This document shows positions 35,710 to 48,171 of a stretch of 64,000 nucleotides of DNA, in pieces. The stretch spans positions 124,001 to 188,000 of the forward strand of contig JAITLQ010000013.1 of NCBI GenBank assembly GCA_031277795.1. Reading direction: 5' to 3'. Each line of letters begins with the position of its first letter. The first letter of the stretch is position 1. This stretch comes from Arthrobacter sp. (lineage in GTDB: Bacteria; Actinomycetota; Actinomycetes; Actinomycetales; Micrococcaceae). Under the pieces are notes generated by a model. It was given only the letters and a program-made list of their open reading frames with translations, made no database searches and was not told the origin of the DNA. Made by a program: the position numbers and the translations under genes.

Positions 35710-35796
35710 GGGCCCTTTTTGCGCCGTTTTCGCCCCAAAACAGCCATTCCTCGGCCCGCAACCACCCACCCACAGCTCACGAAAGGACGCCGCGCC

Positions 35797-37347
35797 ATGT
35801 CTACCGACCACCGCTCCGTGCTCTCCTCCGCGCCCCTCTGGCGCGCGCTCATCCACCTCTGCATCCCGATGATGGCCGGGTTCATCGTCGGCGCCGTCTA
35901 CAACATCATCAACGCCGGCTTCATCGGCACGCTGCACTCCACCGCGCTGCTCGCGGCCCTCACGTTCTCGCTGCCGGTCTTCGCGCTCATCATGGCCATG
36001 GGCGGCGTGTTTGGCGTGGGCGGCGGCACGCTCATGTCCCGCCTCATGGGCTCCGAGGAGGCGGGCGGCGGCGAGAACGCGCCGGCCGCCGCTGCCCCGA
36101 GCGAGGCCACCGAGGCGCGCATCCGCGCCGTCTCCTCCTTCACGTTCTGGGGCGCCCTCGCGGCCGGCGCGGTGCTGGCCGTGCTCGGCGTGGTGTTCGC
36201 CTCGCCGATCGCCCAGGCCGTGGGCGCCTCGGGCGACACCCTGGCCCCCACGGCGCTCTACATCGCGCTGATGTTCGGCTTCTGCCCCGTGTACGTGGTC
36301 TGCTTCGCGCTGGAGCAGGTGGTGCGCGCCGAGGGCGCCGCCGTCGCGTCCATGACGGGCCTCATCGCCTCCACCGTGGCCAACCTCGTGTTCGACGTCC
36401 TCTTCATCCTCGTCCTGGGCTGGGGCGTGGCCGGCGCCGGCGTCGCGCTCGGCCTCTCCAACCTCGTGATGGCCGGGTACTACCTCTGGTGGATCGCCCG
36501 CCGCTCCTCCCACGCCTCCGTCTCGCCGCGCGATCTGCGCGTCGACGGGCCGATGGTCCGCGAGGTCATGGGCGTGGGCGCCTCCGAGCTGCTGCAGTCC
36601 TCCTTCCTCATCGTCACCACGCTGGTCATGAACTGGGTGGCCGTGGCCTACGGCGCGGCCCTGCTCGCCGCGATGGGCGTGGCGCTGCGCATCTCGCAGC
36701 TGCCCGAGATGATCTGCATGGGCGTCTTCATGGGCATCATCCCGCTGCTCGCCTACGCCCACGGCGCCGGCAACGTGCGGCGCCTGCGCCGCGGCGTCCT
36801 GGCGAGCGCCGCGAGCATCCTCGGCATCACCCTCGTGTTCTCCAGCGTGGTGTTCGTGTTCCGCGACGGCGTGTTCGCCCTCTTCAGCGCCGATCCCGCC
36901 GTGATCGACGACGGCGTCAAGATCCTCACCGCCATGCTCGTCGCCACGCTCTTCAACGGCTTCACTGGCCTCGCGATCGCGCTCTTCCAGGCCACGGGCC
37001 AGATGCGCAACGCCGCGATCATGGCCGTGGCGCAGGGCGTGCTCTTCATCCCCGTGGTGTTCGGGGCACGGGCACTGTGGGGCTTCACGGGCGTGGTGTG
37101 GGCCATGACGATCACCGAGGCGCTGTGCTTCGTGGCGGCCTTGGTGTTGCTGTGGTCCTCGCGGGCCGTGCTGACCGGGGCGGGAAGTTCGGAAGCGCCG
37201 GGGGCGCGGGACGGTGGGGGCACCGGCGCTGGCGCCGACGACGGCTCCGATGAGGGTGACGGCCCCGGGGACGGTGAAGGCCCCGACGGCGCCGCCCCTG
37301 CCGGCGCCGCGCAACATCCCGGATACCTTCCGGCCACCTCCGCGTGA
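35797..37347 (+). CDS. MATE-family multidrug efflux transporter
   Basis: This 516-residue protein has 12 predicted helices in two six-helix halves. It shows PLWRALIHLCIPMMAGFIVGAVYNIINAGFIG at the start, the MATE fold entry, and GGTLMSRLMG, then EQVVRAEGAAVASM near 172-185 and QATGQMRNAAIMAVAQG near 402-418. A charged loop insert (about 85-110) and a disordered C-terminus of about 55 residues are extra. GAAAGGA lies 9 nt before the ATG. It may be controlled by the preceding MarR regulator. Confidence 0.92.
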   Translation: MSTDHRSVLSSAPLWRALIHLCIPMMAGFIVGAVYNIINAGFIGTLHSTALLAALTFSLPVFALIMAMGGVFGVGGGTLMSRLMGSEEAGGGENAPAAAAPSEATEARIRAVSSFTFWGALAAGAVLAVLGVVFASPIAQAVGASGDTLAPTALYIALMFGFCPVYVVCFALEQVVRAEGAAVASMTGLIASTVANLVFDVLFILVLGWGVAGAGVALGLSNLVMAGYYLWWIARRSSHASVSPRDLRVDGPMVREVMGVGASELLQSSFLIVTTLVMNWVAVAYGAALLAAMGVALRISQLPEMICMGVFMGIIPLLAYAHGAGNVRRLRRGVLASAASILGITLVFSSVVFVFRDGVFALFSADPAVIDDGVKILTAMLVATLFNGFTGLAIALFQATGQMRNAAIMAVAQGVLFIPVVFGARALWGFTGVVWAMTITEALCFVAALVLLWSSRAVLTGAGSSEAPGARDGGGTGAGADDGSDEGDGPGDGEGPDGAAPAGAAQHPGYLPATSA

Positions 37348-37432
37348 TCCGCCGGTGGGAGGGTGGGGACACCCCACCTCCCCACCGGAGATCAGCAACC
37401 GGGCGGCCGCCGCCCGGCCAGGAAGGCCCGCC

Positions 37433-38158
37433 ATGCGCCAGGACACAGCGCTCCTGATCCACGTCCGCACCCAGCGCCCCCACGCCCCGCGCTTCCAGGC
37501 CGAGCTCGACGCCCTCAACGACGCCGCGGCCGTCGCCTGTGAGGAGGCCGGCCTGCGCCCCGTCCTCGTCCCGGCGGCCGAGGCACCTGCGCCGCAGCTC
37601 CTGCGCGCCGCCGCCCTCGCCTCGGTGCTCGTGGTGCTGGGCGGGGAGGACGTGACGCCCGCGCTCTACGGGGGAGCCTCGACGTACCCGGGCTCCGGCC
37701 GCCACGAACCCTGGGCCGACGAGGTGACCGCCGCCGCCATCCGCGCCCGCATCGCCGCCCGCACTCCCCTGCTGGGCATCTGCCGCGGGCTGCAGCTCCT
37801 GAACGTGGCGCTCGGCGGCACGCTCGTCCAGGACATGCCCGGCCACACGGCCGCGGCGCGCGATCCCTTCGTCACGACCACGCTCCACCCGGCCCGCGCC
37901 GGCTACCCGCTCGACCTCCCCCACGAGGTCCGCTGCACGCACCACCAAGCCGTCGGCGCGCTGGCGCCCGGCCTGCGCGTCATCGCGCGCGCCGTGGACG
38001 GCACCATCGAGGCCGTGGCCCACACCGCCGCACCGGCGCTCGGCGTGCAGTTCCACCCCGAGCACCCCAAGGTGGCTTCCGCCCAGCTCACGCCGTTGCT
38101 CACCGGGCTGAACGGGGCCAGGATGGCGCACGACGCCGCCCGGGCCACGAGCGCCTGA
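37433..38158 (+). CDS. Class I glutamine amidotransferase-like hydrolase (PuuD/gamma-glutamyl-GABA hydrolase type)
   Basis: This 241-residue cytoplasmic peptidase_C26 family enzyme has the catalytic triad C117 (LLGICRGLQLLN), H208 and E210 (GVQFHPEHP). The segment LGGEDVTPALYGG near 69-81 and the conserved TTTLHPARAG and CTHHQAVG regions match PuuD-like hydrolases that cleave gamma-glutamyl amides. GGAAGG precedes the ATG. No other putrescine-pathway gene is adjacent, so the substrate is open. Confidence 0.88.
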   Translation: MRQDTALLIHVRTQRPHAPRFQAELDALNDAAAVACEEAGLRPVLVPAAEAPAPQLLRAAALASVLVVLGGEDVTPALYGGASTYPGSGRHEPWADEVTAAAIRARIAARTPLLGICRGLQLLNVALGGTLVQDMPGHTAAARDPFVTTTLHPARAGYPLDLPHEVRCTHHQAVGALAPGLRVIARAVDGTIEAVAHTAAPALGVQFHPEHPKVASAQLTPLLTGLNGARMAHDAARATSA

Positions 38159-38334
38159 GCCTCGCCTGAGGCGCGGGGCGGGCGGACCCGCCCGCGTGCG
38201 GGGCGTGCGGGGCGAACGGATCCGCCGAGGCGCCGGGGTTGCCCCTGTACCCACCAACAACGGCGGCCCCGCGCGTCCCGGTTTCCCAGGTCGCGCGGGG
38301 CCGCCGCACTGCTGACGCTCGAGCGTCACCCGCC

Positions 38335-40662
38335 TCAGGCGTTGACCAACTCCTTGCCGGCGGCACCGGGGCCGCCCTCGGAACCGGACGCTGCGTCGTC
38401 GTGCTCCTCAGCGGCGGCCGTGGCCGCCTCCTGCTCGGCGAGCTCGCGGAAGTGCACCGTCTCCGAACCCAGCGGCGGGACCATGATGTTCGGGCTCGTG
38501 GTGCGCACGGGCTTGAGCTTGTCGATGATCGCGACGAGCACGAGCGAGGCGGCGCCCCACGCGATCGCGCACAGCAGGCTCGTGCCGAGTGTGTCCGAAC
38601 CGAAGTACAGGATCGAGCGGACAGCCTCGACGGCGGCCGGCATGGGCAACCACGCGTGCAGGCCGCGGAAGAGCTCGGGCTCCATGTAGATGGACAGCGC
38701 GCCGCCGGAGGACGGGACGCCGAGGAACATCAGGACGCCCACCACGGGGATGATGGCGAGCAGGCCGATGAGGCGCTCGAGCACCGTGGCGAACATGGCG
38801 ACGCAGAACGTCACCACCGCACCCGTGCCGAGCAGCTGCCAGAAGTGCCCGTCGACCGAACCCGTGAACGGGTCGGCGATGAGCCAGACCAGCGCCGACA
38901 TCGCGACGGAGTAGACGGCAACGATCGGCAGCAGCTTGCGCAGCGGGCGGCTCGCGGGGGCCGCGTTGGCGCCCACCACGATGATCATGAAGCCGGCCAT
39001 GATCCAGCCCATGGCGACGTAGAGCGAGACGGAACCCATGGAGTCCCGCTCGGGCAGCGGCGCGACGTCGTCGTTCACGACCTCGAGCTTCTGCGCCTGC
39101 GCCACCTGGTCAAAAACGCGGGTGATCGTCTGCGCAGCGCTGGAGCCGGCTGACTGGTTGGTGATGACCGTCGCCTGCGGGTTCTCCTGCGAGGGCAGGA
39201 CAAACGCGCCCACCACCTCGCGGTCCTCGACGAGGGCGCGCGCCTCGTTGCTGTCCTCCACGACGCGCAGATCGAACATGTCGCCCATCTGCTCATTCAT
39301 GCCGTCAACGGCCTGCTGGGCCTGCTCGGTGGTGGCACCCACCACGGCCACGGGCATATCCCGGGGCGTCGGGGAATACATGGCGCCGAGCATGCAGGAG
39401 AGCATGAGCGTGACCATGGCGAAGGGGAAGAAGATCAGCGAGGCGTAGCGCCAGAAGCGGCTCTTGGGGCGCGGGCCGCCGTGCAGGGACGGCATGTTCA
39501 CGCGGACCAGACCCGGGTTGGGGTTCTTGCGGCGCTTCACAGCGTCGAGCAACAGGGTCAGGCCGAGCCCGGCCACGGCGCCGATGATGAGCACCATGAG
39601 GTGCGGCCAGGCGCCGTTGCCCCCGAAGTACAGCACCGAACGCATGGCCTCGCCGATGGCCGGCGTGGGCAGGAACGAGTGCAGGAAGACGTAGAACGGC
39701 GGTGCCGTGTACATCGAGATCGACAGGTTCGAGGCGGGCATGCCAAGCACCATGAGCAGGAACATCGCCACGAGCACGGCCATGGGGCCCATGATGCGGG
39801 TGAAGAAGAGCTGCACGGAGCCGATCGCGAAGACGCCAAGCGCCGCAATGCCCAGTACGGCCCACGCGTCGCTCGAGGGCACGACGCCGAGGATGGGACC
39901 CGTCACGAGCCAGGTCAGCGCGGCGACGAGCGCGGACCAGCCGGCCAGCAGCGGTACGAAACGGCGGAAGCGCATGAGCGTGGGCGCGTTGGAGAGGGTG
40001 ATGGAGAGCGGCAGGTAGCCGGCCATGACGAGCGCGGTCGCCATGAACATGGCGCCCAGGCCGGCGGGATCGGAGTCGGGCAGCGGCACCAGATCCTCGC
40101 TCTTCATGGTCAGGCCTGCCTCGATGAGGGAGGGCGTGACAAGGCGGGTCACGGTGCTGGCCTGCGTGGCGCCGGCGGAACCGGCGGTGTAGATCGTCGC
40201 CGTCTTGCCGTCCACGACCACGGCGGCGGAGACCTCGCGGTCAACGACCTGGCGGCGGGCCTCCTCGGCGCTGTCGGCCGTGGTGGCTTCGACGGCGTCC
40301 GGGTCGGAGGACTCGATGCTCTGGCTCAGCGAGGACGCCTCGGCGCCCGCCACGACCACGGGCATGTTGTGCGGCGTGGGGTTGTGCATGGCAAAGAGGT
40401 AGCCCCAGATCATCATGCCGACCATGAGGACGGGCATGACGAACATCGCGACGTAGCGGCCGATCGTCTCGGCCTTCGCGCGCTTGGCGGCCGCTGCCGC
40501 CTTCTCTTCCTCCGTGGGCTCGGCCTCGGGGCCCGCGGCCCCGGCGCTCTCCCCGCGCTCGGCGAGCGCGGTGTCGATGCCCGACGACGCGTCGTCGGCC
40601 AGGTGCCTCGCCCCACCGTCGGGGGATAAGGGTTCCGGTGGGGTGGGTGATGCTTCGGTCAA
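38335..40662 (-). CDS. Duplicated YhgE/Pip-like membrane protein (ABC-2-type permease fold)
   Basis: This 775-residue protein consists of two homologous halves (about 68-400 and 405-740). Each starts with a helix, then PTPHNMPVVVAGAE or PTPRDMPVAVVGAT, an extracellular domain of about 120 residues and five more helices, including MPASNLSISMY or VPSSGGALSIY and LPTPAIGEAMRSVLYFGG or LPMPAAVEAVRSILYFGS. Single-copy YhgE/Pip-like proteins relate to type VII-associated and ABC-2 permeases of unknown substrate. A TTG start at 40662 has AGGAG 7 nt upstream. It is divergent from a TetR gene across a perfect 26-bp palindrome. Confidence 0.82.
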   Translation of the reverse strand: MTEASPTPPEPLSPDGGARHLADDASSGIDTALAERGESAGAAGPEAEPTEEEKAAAAAKRAKAETIGRYVAMFVMPVLMVGMMIWGYLFAMHNPTPHNMPVVVAGAEASSLSQSIESSDPDAVEATTADSAEEARRQVVDREVSAAVVVDGKTATIYTAGSAGATQASTVTRLVTPSLIEAGLTMKSEDLVPLPDSDPAGLGAMFMATALVMAGYLPLSITLSNAPTLMRFRRFVPLLAGWSALVAALTWLVTGPILGVVPSSDAWAVLGIAALGVFAIGSVQLFFTRIMGPMAVLVAMFLLMVLGMPASNLSISMYTAPPFYVFLHSFLPTPAIGEAMRSVLYFGGNGAWPHLMVLIIGAVAGLGLTLLLDAVKRRKNPNPGLVRVNMPSLHGGPRPKSRFWRYASLIFFPFAMVTLMLSCMLGAMYSPTPRDMPVAVVGATTEQAQQAVDGMNEQMGDMFDLRVVEDSNEARALVEDREVVGAFVLPSQENPQATVITNQSAGSSAAQTITRVFDQVAQAQKLEVVNDDVAPLPERDSMGSVSLYVAMGWIMAGFMIIVVGANAAPASRPLRKLLPIVAVYSVAMSALVWLIADPFTGSVDGHFWQLLGTGAVVTFCVAMFATVLERLIGLLAIIPVVGVLMFLGVPSSGGALSIYMEPELFRGLHAWLPMPAAVEAVRSILYFGSDTLGTSLLCAIAWGAASLVLVAIIDKLKPVRTTSPNIMVPPLGSETVHFRELAEQEAATAAAEEHDDAASGSEGGPGAAGKELVNA

Positions 40663-40741
40663 GACAAGGCTCCTGCTGCGTGTGCGCTCAACGTGGGTGG
40701 CGCGGAGATTCGGTATGGCGGCCCTCTCAAGGGCAGGAGAT

Positions 40742-40767
40742 CAATTTACGCCACGTGGCGTAAATTG
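40742..40767. promoter_or_regulatory. Perfect 26-bp palindromic operator
   Basis: The half-site CAATTTACGCCAC is followed directly by its exact reverse complement. It sits between the divergent YhgE-like and TetR genes, in an A+T-richer patch suited to promoters. It is almost certainly the TetR binding site. Confidence 0.8.
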
Positions 40768-40881
40768 TGCGTGACAAGTCATCAACTGTTGGCAAACACA
40801 CAGAAAGGGGTCGCCGAACAGGGGCGGTAGCGTGGGCCGAGGCCGGCACCCCGCCCGGCCAGGTGCCGCGACAAGGAAGCC

Positions 40882-41547
40882 ATGGGACAACACAGCGACA
40901 AGGCGCGCGAGATCCTGCTCGACGCCGCCGAGGAACTCTTCGCCACCGAGGGCGTGGACGCCGTGTCCAACCGCCGCATCACCGAGCACGCCGGCAGCGC
41001 GAATCACTCGGCGATCAAGTACCACTTCGGCGGGCGAGACGGCCTCCTCCTGGCCCTGCTCGGCCGCGGGCGCGAGGACATGGCCAGGCGGCGCGAGGAA
41101 CTCCTGGCGCAGCTGCCGGAACATCCCACCCTGGCGGACCAGATCGCCCCCCGAATCCTGCCGTGGGTGGAGCACCTCGAGTCCCTGCCCGTGCCCAGCT
41201 GGCGCGCGCGGTGCCTGCAGCAGCTGGGTTCCCTCCCCTCGGTGCGCGGACTCATCGCCGATTCGGTGAAGAACAACCCGGGGCTCGCGAGCGCCTTCGA
41301 GCACGGCCACCCCGAGCTCGCCCACGTTCCAGACACCCTGCTAAAGGCCCGTTCCGGCGTGCTCGGCGGGATCGTGGTGGGCCTGTGCGCCTCGCACGAG
41401 GGATCCCTCGAGCGCGGCGAGGCCAAGGGGAATTGGCGTTCGGTTGGCTACTTCCTCATCGACGCCGCCACGGGGTTGCTCGCCGCGCCCGTGACCCACA
41501 AGGACGACTTCATCTCCCCGCCGAGCGACGTGGCGTTCGCGCTGTGA
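40882..41547 (+). CDS. TetR-family transcriptional regulator
   Basis: This 221-residue repressor has its helix-turn-helix at residues about 8-55: AREILLDAAEELFATEG, then NRRITEHAGSANHSAIKYHFGGRDGLL. The larger ligand-binding domain is not assigned. AAGGAAG precedes the ATG. It should control the divergent YhgE-like gene and itself through the 26-bp palindrome. Its TGA overlaps the GTG of the next gene (GTGA), so two enzymes downstream may be in the same operon. Confidence 0.9.
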   Translation: MGQHSDKAREILLDAAEELFATEGVDAVSNRRITEHAGSANHSAIKYHFGGRDGLLLALLGRGREDMARRREELLAQLPEHPTLADQIAPRILPWVEHLESLPVPSWRARCLQQLGSLPSVRGLIADSVKNNPGLASAFEHGHPELAHVPDTLLKARSGVLGGIVVGLCASHEGSLERGEAKGNWRSVGYFLIDAATGLLAAPVTHKDDFISPPSDVAFAL

Positions 41548-42380
41548 GCGCCAGTTCGGTTCCCCTGCCGCCGGGCGGCACCGTGGTCTTGGCCGGTTGC
41601 GGCGCGCTCGGGAGCCGCCTGGGGCTGTGGCTGCTGGAGGCCGGACACCGCGTGATCGCCGTGCGCCGGAACCCGTCCGGGTTGCCCTCCGGCTTCGAGA
41701 CCATCGCTGCCGACCTGGCTTCCGGCGACCCCCTGCCGGCGCTTCCCGCGGCCGACTCCGTGGTCATCACCCTGCCGCCGCTCGGCGGCCCCGGCGCGGA
41801 GAACGGCGCGGTGACGGCGGTGCGAACGCTGGCCCGGGCGTTGCCGGCGCGCCCCGGCCGCACCGTGCTCGTCTCCTCCACCCGCGTGTTCGACGGCGCC
41901 CCGACGGGCGCCGTGCTGAGCGAGGCGGACGCGCCGGTCCCCGCAACCCCGCGGGCCACGGCGCTGTTGGAGACGGAGGCGGCGGCCGTGGGCGAGCTCG
42001 GGGCGCACGTGCTGCGGCCGTCCGGGATCTACGGGCCGGGACGCGACTTCCTGGTGCGGACCGTGCGCGCCGGGCGGCCCGTCAACCGCTCCCGTCTGAC
42101 CAACCGCATCCACGAGGACGACCTCGTGCGCGTGCTCGAGGCGCTCCTTCGTGTGCCCGCCGCGCCCGCCGTGCTGCACGCCACCGACGCCGGGCCGGCG
42201 CCGCTCGGCGAGGTGGCCGACTTTCTTGCGGAGCGGCTGGGATTGCCCGCGCTCGCTGACACGGGAGAGGGCCCGGAGGGCCGGGTGTTCGACGGCGGTG
42301 CGCTGGCTTCCCTGCTCGGCACCCTGAGCTTCCCGGACTTCCAGGCCGGGTACGCGGCGATGGTGGAGGCGAAGGCATGA
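41544..42380 (+). CDS. NAD(P)-binding epimerase/dehydratase-like protein (extended SDR)
   Basis: This 278-residue protein has a Rossmann fold with VVLAGCGALGSRLGLWLLEAGHRV near 14-37 in place of the usual GxxGxxG, then VLVSSTRVFDG near 112-122 and LRPSGIYGPGRDFLVR near 155-170. The catalytic YxxxK is not evident: the matching region reads PRATALLETEAAAV, so the protein may bind nucleotide without classic SDR catalysis. It resembles YeeZ-like proteins. A GTG start overlaps the tetR stop, and its own stop overlaps the next ATG. Confidence 0.78.
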   Translation: MSASSVPLPPGGTVVLAGCGALGSRLGLWLLEAGHRVIAVRRNPSGLPSGFETIAADLASGDPLPALPAADSVVITLPPLGGPGAENGAVTAVRTLARALPARPGRTVLVSSTRVFDGAPTGAVLSEADAPVPATPRATALLETEAAAVGELGAHVLRPSGIYGPGRDFLVRTVRAGRPVNRSRLTNRIHEDDLVRVLEALLRVPAAPAVLHATDAGPAPLGEVADFLAERLGLPALADTGEGPEGRVFDGGALASLLGTLSFPDFQAGYAAMVEAKA

Positions 42381-43165
42381 CGGCGCGCCCCGCGGTGGCC
42401 CTCGTCCACGGCTGGCCCGTGACTGACGTCCATTGGCGCCGCCTCTCCCCTGCCCTGCGGGCGGCCGGCTACGACGTCCTCGAGGTTTCGCTTCCCGGCC
42501 TGGGCGCGCCGGTGCCGGTGGGCGGCACGCTGGACAAGCGCTCGCTCGCCGATCACCTTCTGGGGCGACTTGGCCCCGGTCCTCACGCGCTCGTGGGCCA
42601 CGATTGGGGCGGCACGGTGGCGGCGTTGGCCGCCGGCGCGGCGCCCGAGCGCGCCTGGGCCCTGGTCCTCGAGGAGGAGATCCTCCCGGGGGCGGACGTT
42701 GCGCTGGAGGAGCCGGGTGCCGGTACATACCCGCGCTGGCATGGACCGCTGAACCGCGAGCCAGGGCTGGCGGAGGGGCTGTTCCGCGGCAGGTCTCGCG
42801 AGCTCATCGGCGCCTTCCTGCAGCAGAGCGCCGGGCCGCTCGGCCTGGAACCCGCCGCCCTCGAGGCCTACCTTGACGCCTACTCCGCGGACGACGCCTT
42901 CGCGGACTCGCTGAAGTACTACCGCACGCCCGAGGCGGATCTGCGGGCCGTCGAGGCGCTGAGGACGGAGCCCACCCGAGTTCCCACGCTGGCCGTCGGC
43001 GGCGCTTACGGGATGGGCTCGGCCGTGGCCCGGGGGTTGCGCGATCTCGCCGTGAACGTTGAGGCGGCCGTCCTCCCCGCCTCCGGCCACTACCCGGCCG
43101 AGCAAGAGCCCGAGGGCTTCGCGGCACACGTGCTGGAGTTCTTGGGGCACCACGCGCCTCGCTGA
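42377..43165 (+). CDS. Alpha/beta hydrolase (epoxide hydrolase/haloalkane dehalogenase-like)
   Basis: This 262-residue hydrolase has the oxyanion motif VHGWPVTDVHW near residues 10-20, an Asp nucleophile D76 in VGHDWGGTVAA and a C-terminal His in LPASGHYPAEQEPEGF near 240. The Asp nucleophile with HGWP is typical of epoxide hydrolases. The start overlaps the epimerase-like gene (ATGA, 42377-42380), giving a coupled TetR-epimerase-hydrolase operon. A terminator follows about 130 bp downstream. Confidence 0.87.
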   Translation: MTARPAVALVHGWPVTDVHWRRLSPALRAAGYDVLEVSLPGLGAPVPVGGTLDKRSLADHLLGRLGPGPHALVGHDWGGTVAALAAGAAPERAWALVLEEEILPGADVALEEPGAGTYPRWHGPLNREPGLAEGLFRGRSRELIGAFLQQSAGPLGLEPAALEAYLDAYSADDAFADSLKYYRTPEADLRAVEALRTEPTRVPTLAVGGAYGMGSAVARGLRDLAVNVEAAVLPASGHYPAEQEPEGFAAHVLEFLGHHAPR

Positions 43166-43295
43166 GGCCCCGGCGCGGCGGACCGTCGCGGGTGGGCGGG
43201 TGGCACGGCGGGCCGCCGAGGGTGGCCGCGGGCGGCACGGCGGGCGGCACGGCGGGCAAGATTCTGCTCGTGACCAGTGCGCTCCCCCGGACGCG

Positions 43296-43334
43296 CGAAG
43301 GCCCCGGCGGGGGAAGCCGGGGCCTTCGCTTTTT
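43296..43334 (+). terminator. Rho-independent terminator after the hydrolase operon
   Basis: CGAAGGCCCCGGC and GCCGGGGCCTTCG form perfect 13-bp arms around a 7-nt loop, followed by CTTTTT. It is directly joined to the repeated element that also follows the aldo/keto reductase terminator. Confidence 0.85.
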
Positions 43335-43377
43335 GTCATCACTCGCACCCTGTTGAGGATGTCTTCGACAGTACGGG
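43333..43377. repeat. Conserved post-terminator element, copy 2
   Basis: This 45-bp sequence is nearly identical to 33235-33278. Here the RNA stem is 7 bp (CTGTTGA with TCGACAG, one G-U pair) around an 8-nt loop. No coding frame or transposase is associated. It may be a small RNA part or a remnant of a dispersed repeat. Confidence 0.7.
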
Positions 43378-43590
43378 GCGGCTCTGAGGATGCCCTGTGC
43401 GCCCCGTACCGCTTGCCTGGGTAGGCCCGGGGTGACTGGCTCGCAGCCGGACCGCGTGAATCGCTCCTCGACTCTTCGGCGCACCGCTCCCTCGGCCCTT
43501 CGGCCCAGTCACCCGCGTGAGTCCCTCGACGGCCGGGATACGAAACGTGAGGGGCCCGCACGTGTAGAGCAAAGGCCGCCGAACGGAACG

Positions 43591-43625
43591 CCCTCAGCCC
43601 TCAGCCCTCAGCCCTCAGCCCTCAC
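43591..43625. repeat. Tandem CCCTCAG heptamer repeat, five units
   Basis: Five consecutive CCCTCAG units, the last ending in CCCTCAC, lie in the non-coding stretch upstream of a GNAT gene. Variable copy number between strains would be expected. Confidence 0.75.
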
Positions 43626-43778
43626 GATCGTGAGCGATGGCGAGGTTCCGGGCCGCACGGCGGGCAAGAAACTCGCACGGCGTGGGCGGTCCGGGCGGCA
43701 CCGACGCGCGAAGCACGCCTGGGCCCGAGCACGGCGCGCCGATAGCCCCCACCGTCGCGGCGGTGCCACAGTGTCCGC

Positions 43779-47453
<3,675 letters not shown>

Positions 47454-47552
47454 CGGACGCCGCAACACGGTTGACGCCGCGCGGCTTCCGGGACACGATG
47501 AGGGTTCACCCGACTGATGCGCCGTCGTGCGCAGAATCGGAGGACGGCTGAC

Positions 47553-48029
47553 ATGCAGCCCACCGGACAGCACCCCACCACCGCTCCCACCGTGCGGGGC
47601 GCTACCTGGTCAGCCCGCCACATCGGCGGCCCCAACCACGTGGTCAGCGTGAACACGGGCGAGGAACTCATCGCCGCCCTCACCGACTTCGCGATCTCTC
47701 AGGGGATCTCCGGCGGGGCCATCCGCGGCATCGGCGCCGTCGGCCGCGCCACGCTCCTCTTCCGCGATCCCGACGCCCTGACGTACGTGGACCGCGAGTT
47801 CGACGAGCAGATGGAGATCGCCGGACTGCAGGGCAACATCGCGCGCAAGGGCGAGGAAACGCTCATCCACATCCACACCACGCTGGGCCGCCAGGACTAC
47901 TCGGCCATCGCCGGGCACCTCAAGGAAGCCTGGATCCGCGGGGCCGGCGAATTCTTCGTGACGGTCGCCGAGGCGCCGCTCGAGAAGCAGCTCGACCCCG
48001 AGCTCGGCCTCAACATCCTCACGCTCTAA
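47553..48029 (+). CDS. PPC/DUF296-domain protein
   Basis: This 158-residue protein consists of the plant-and-prokaryote-conserved (PPC) domain: GEELIAALTDFAISQGISGGAIRGIGAVGRATLLF near residues 37-71 and ETLIHIHTTLGRQDYSAIAGHL near 106-127, with the conserved His pair. Bacterial PPC proteins form trimers and are annotated as DNA-binding, but most lack AT-hooks and their function is unknown. It is monocistronic and ends in a perfect palindrome. Confidence 0.87.
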   Translation: MQPTGQHPTTAPTVRGATWSARHIGGPNHVVSVNTGEELIAALTDFAISQGISGGAIRGIGAVGRATLLFRDPDALTYVDREFDEQMEIAGLQGNIARKGEETLIHIHTTLGRQDYSAIAGHLKEAWIRGAGEFFVTVAEAPLEKQLDPELGLNILTL

Positions 48030-48051
48030 CGCTGCGCTGGCCGTACGGCGA

Positions 48052-48088
48052 TGCCCGACGGCGGGTGGTGACCACCCGCCGTCGGGCA
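48052..48088. terminator. Perfect 37-nt palindrome, bidirectional terminator
   Basis: TGCCCGACGGCGGGTGGT and its exact reverse complement flank one central base, between the convergent PPC and EEP-fold genes. It has the CCCGACGGCG...CGCCGTCGGG core shared with hairpins at 52751 and 63140. Confidence 0.8.
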
Positions 48089-48171
48089 AGGGAAACGCTG
48101 AGCATCAGGCGGCCAGCGCGCGGCGGCCGGGCCGGGCCCAGCCGCTCACCGCGCGGGCTCGAACGGGCCGA

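Larger units (their letters stand above)
43166..43778. other. 613-bp non-coding stretch
   Basis: I see no convincing gene here. It contains G+C-rich repeats of GGCGGCACGGCGGGC (about 43220-43258), a terminator (43296-43334), the second copy of the conserved post-terminator element (43333-43377) and a CCCTCAG tandem repeat (43591-43625). CACGGCGGGCAAG occurs twice, near 43249 and 43656. Only scattered short frames cross it, without family-like sequence. Confidence 0.6.

Noticed and set aside
33235-43377. The paired 44-45 bp elements considered as IS ends or a transposon
   Set aside because: They are in the same orientation, sit next to ordinary terminators, and no transposase lies between or near them.
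42029-43561. A 510-codon minus-strand frame running through the second post-terminator element
   Set aside because: It is antisense to the hydrolase and epimerase-like genes. The first element copy has a one-base gap that would break the frame, so the repeat is not conserved as protein.
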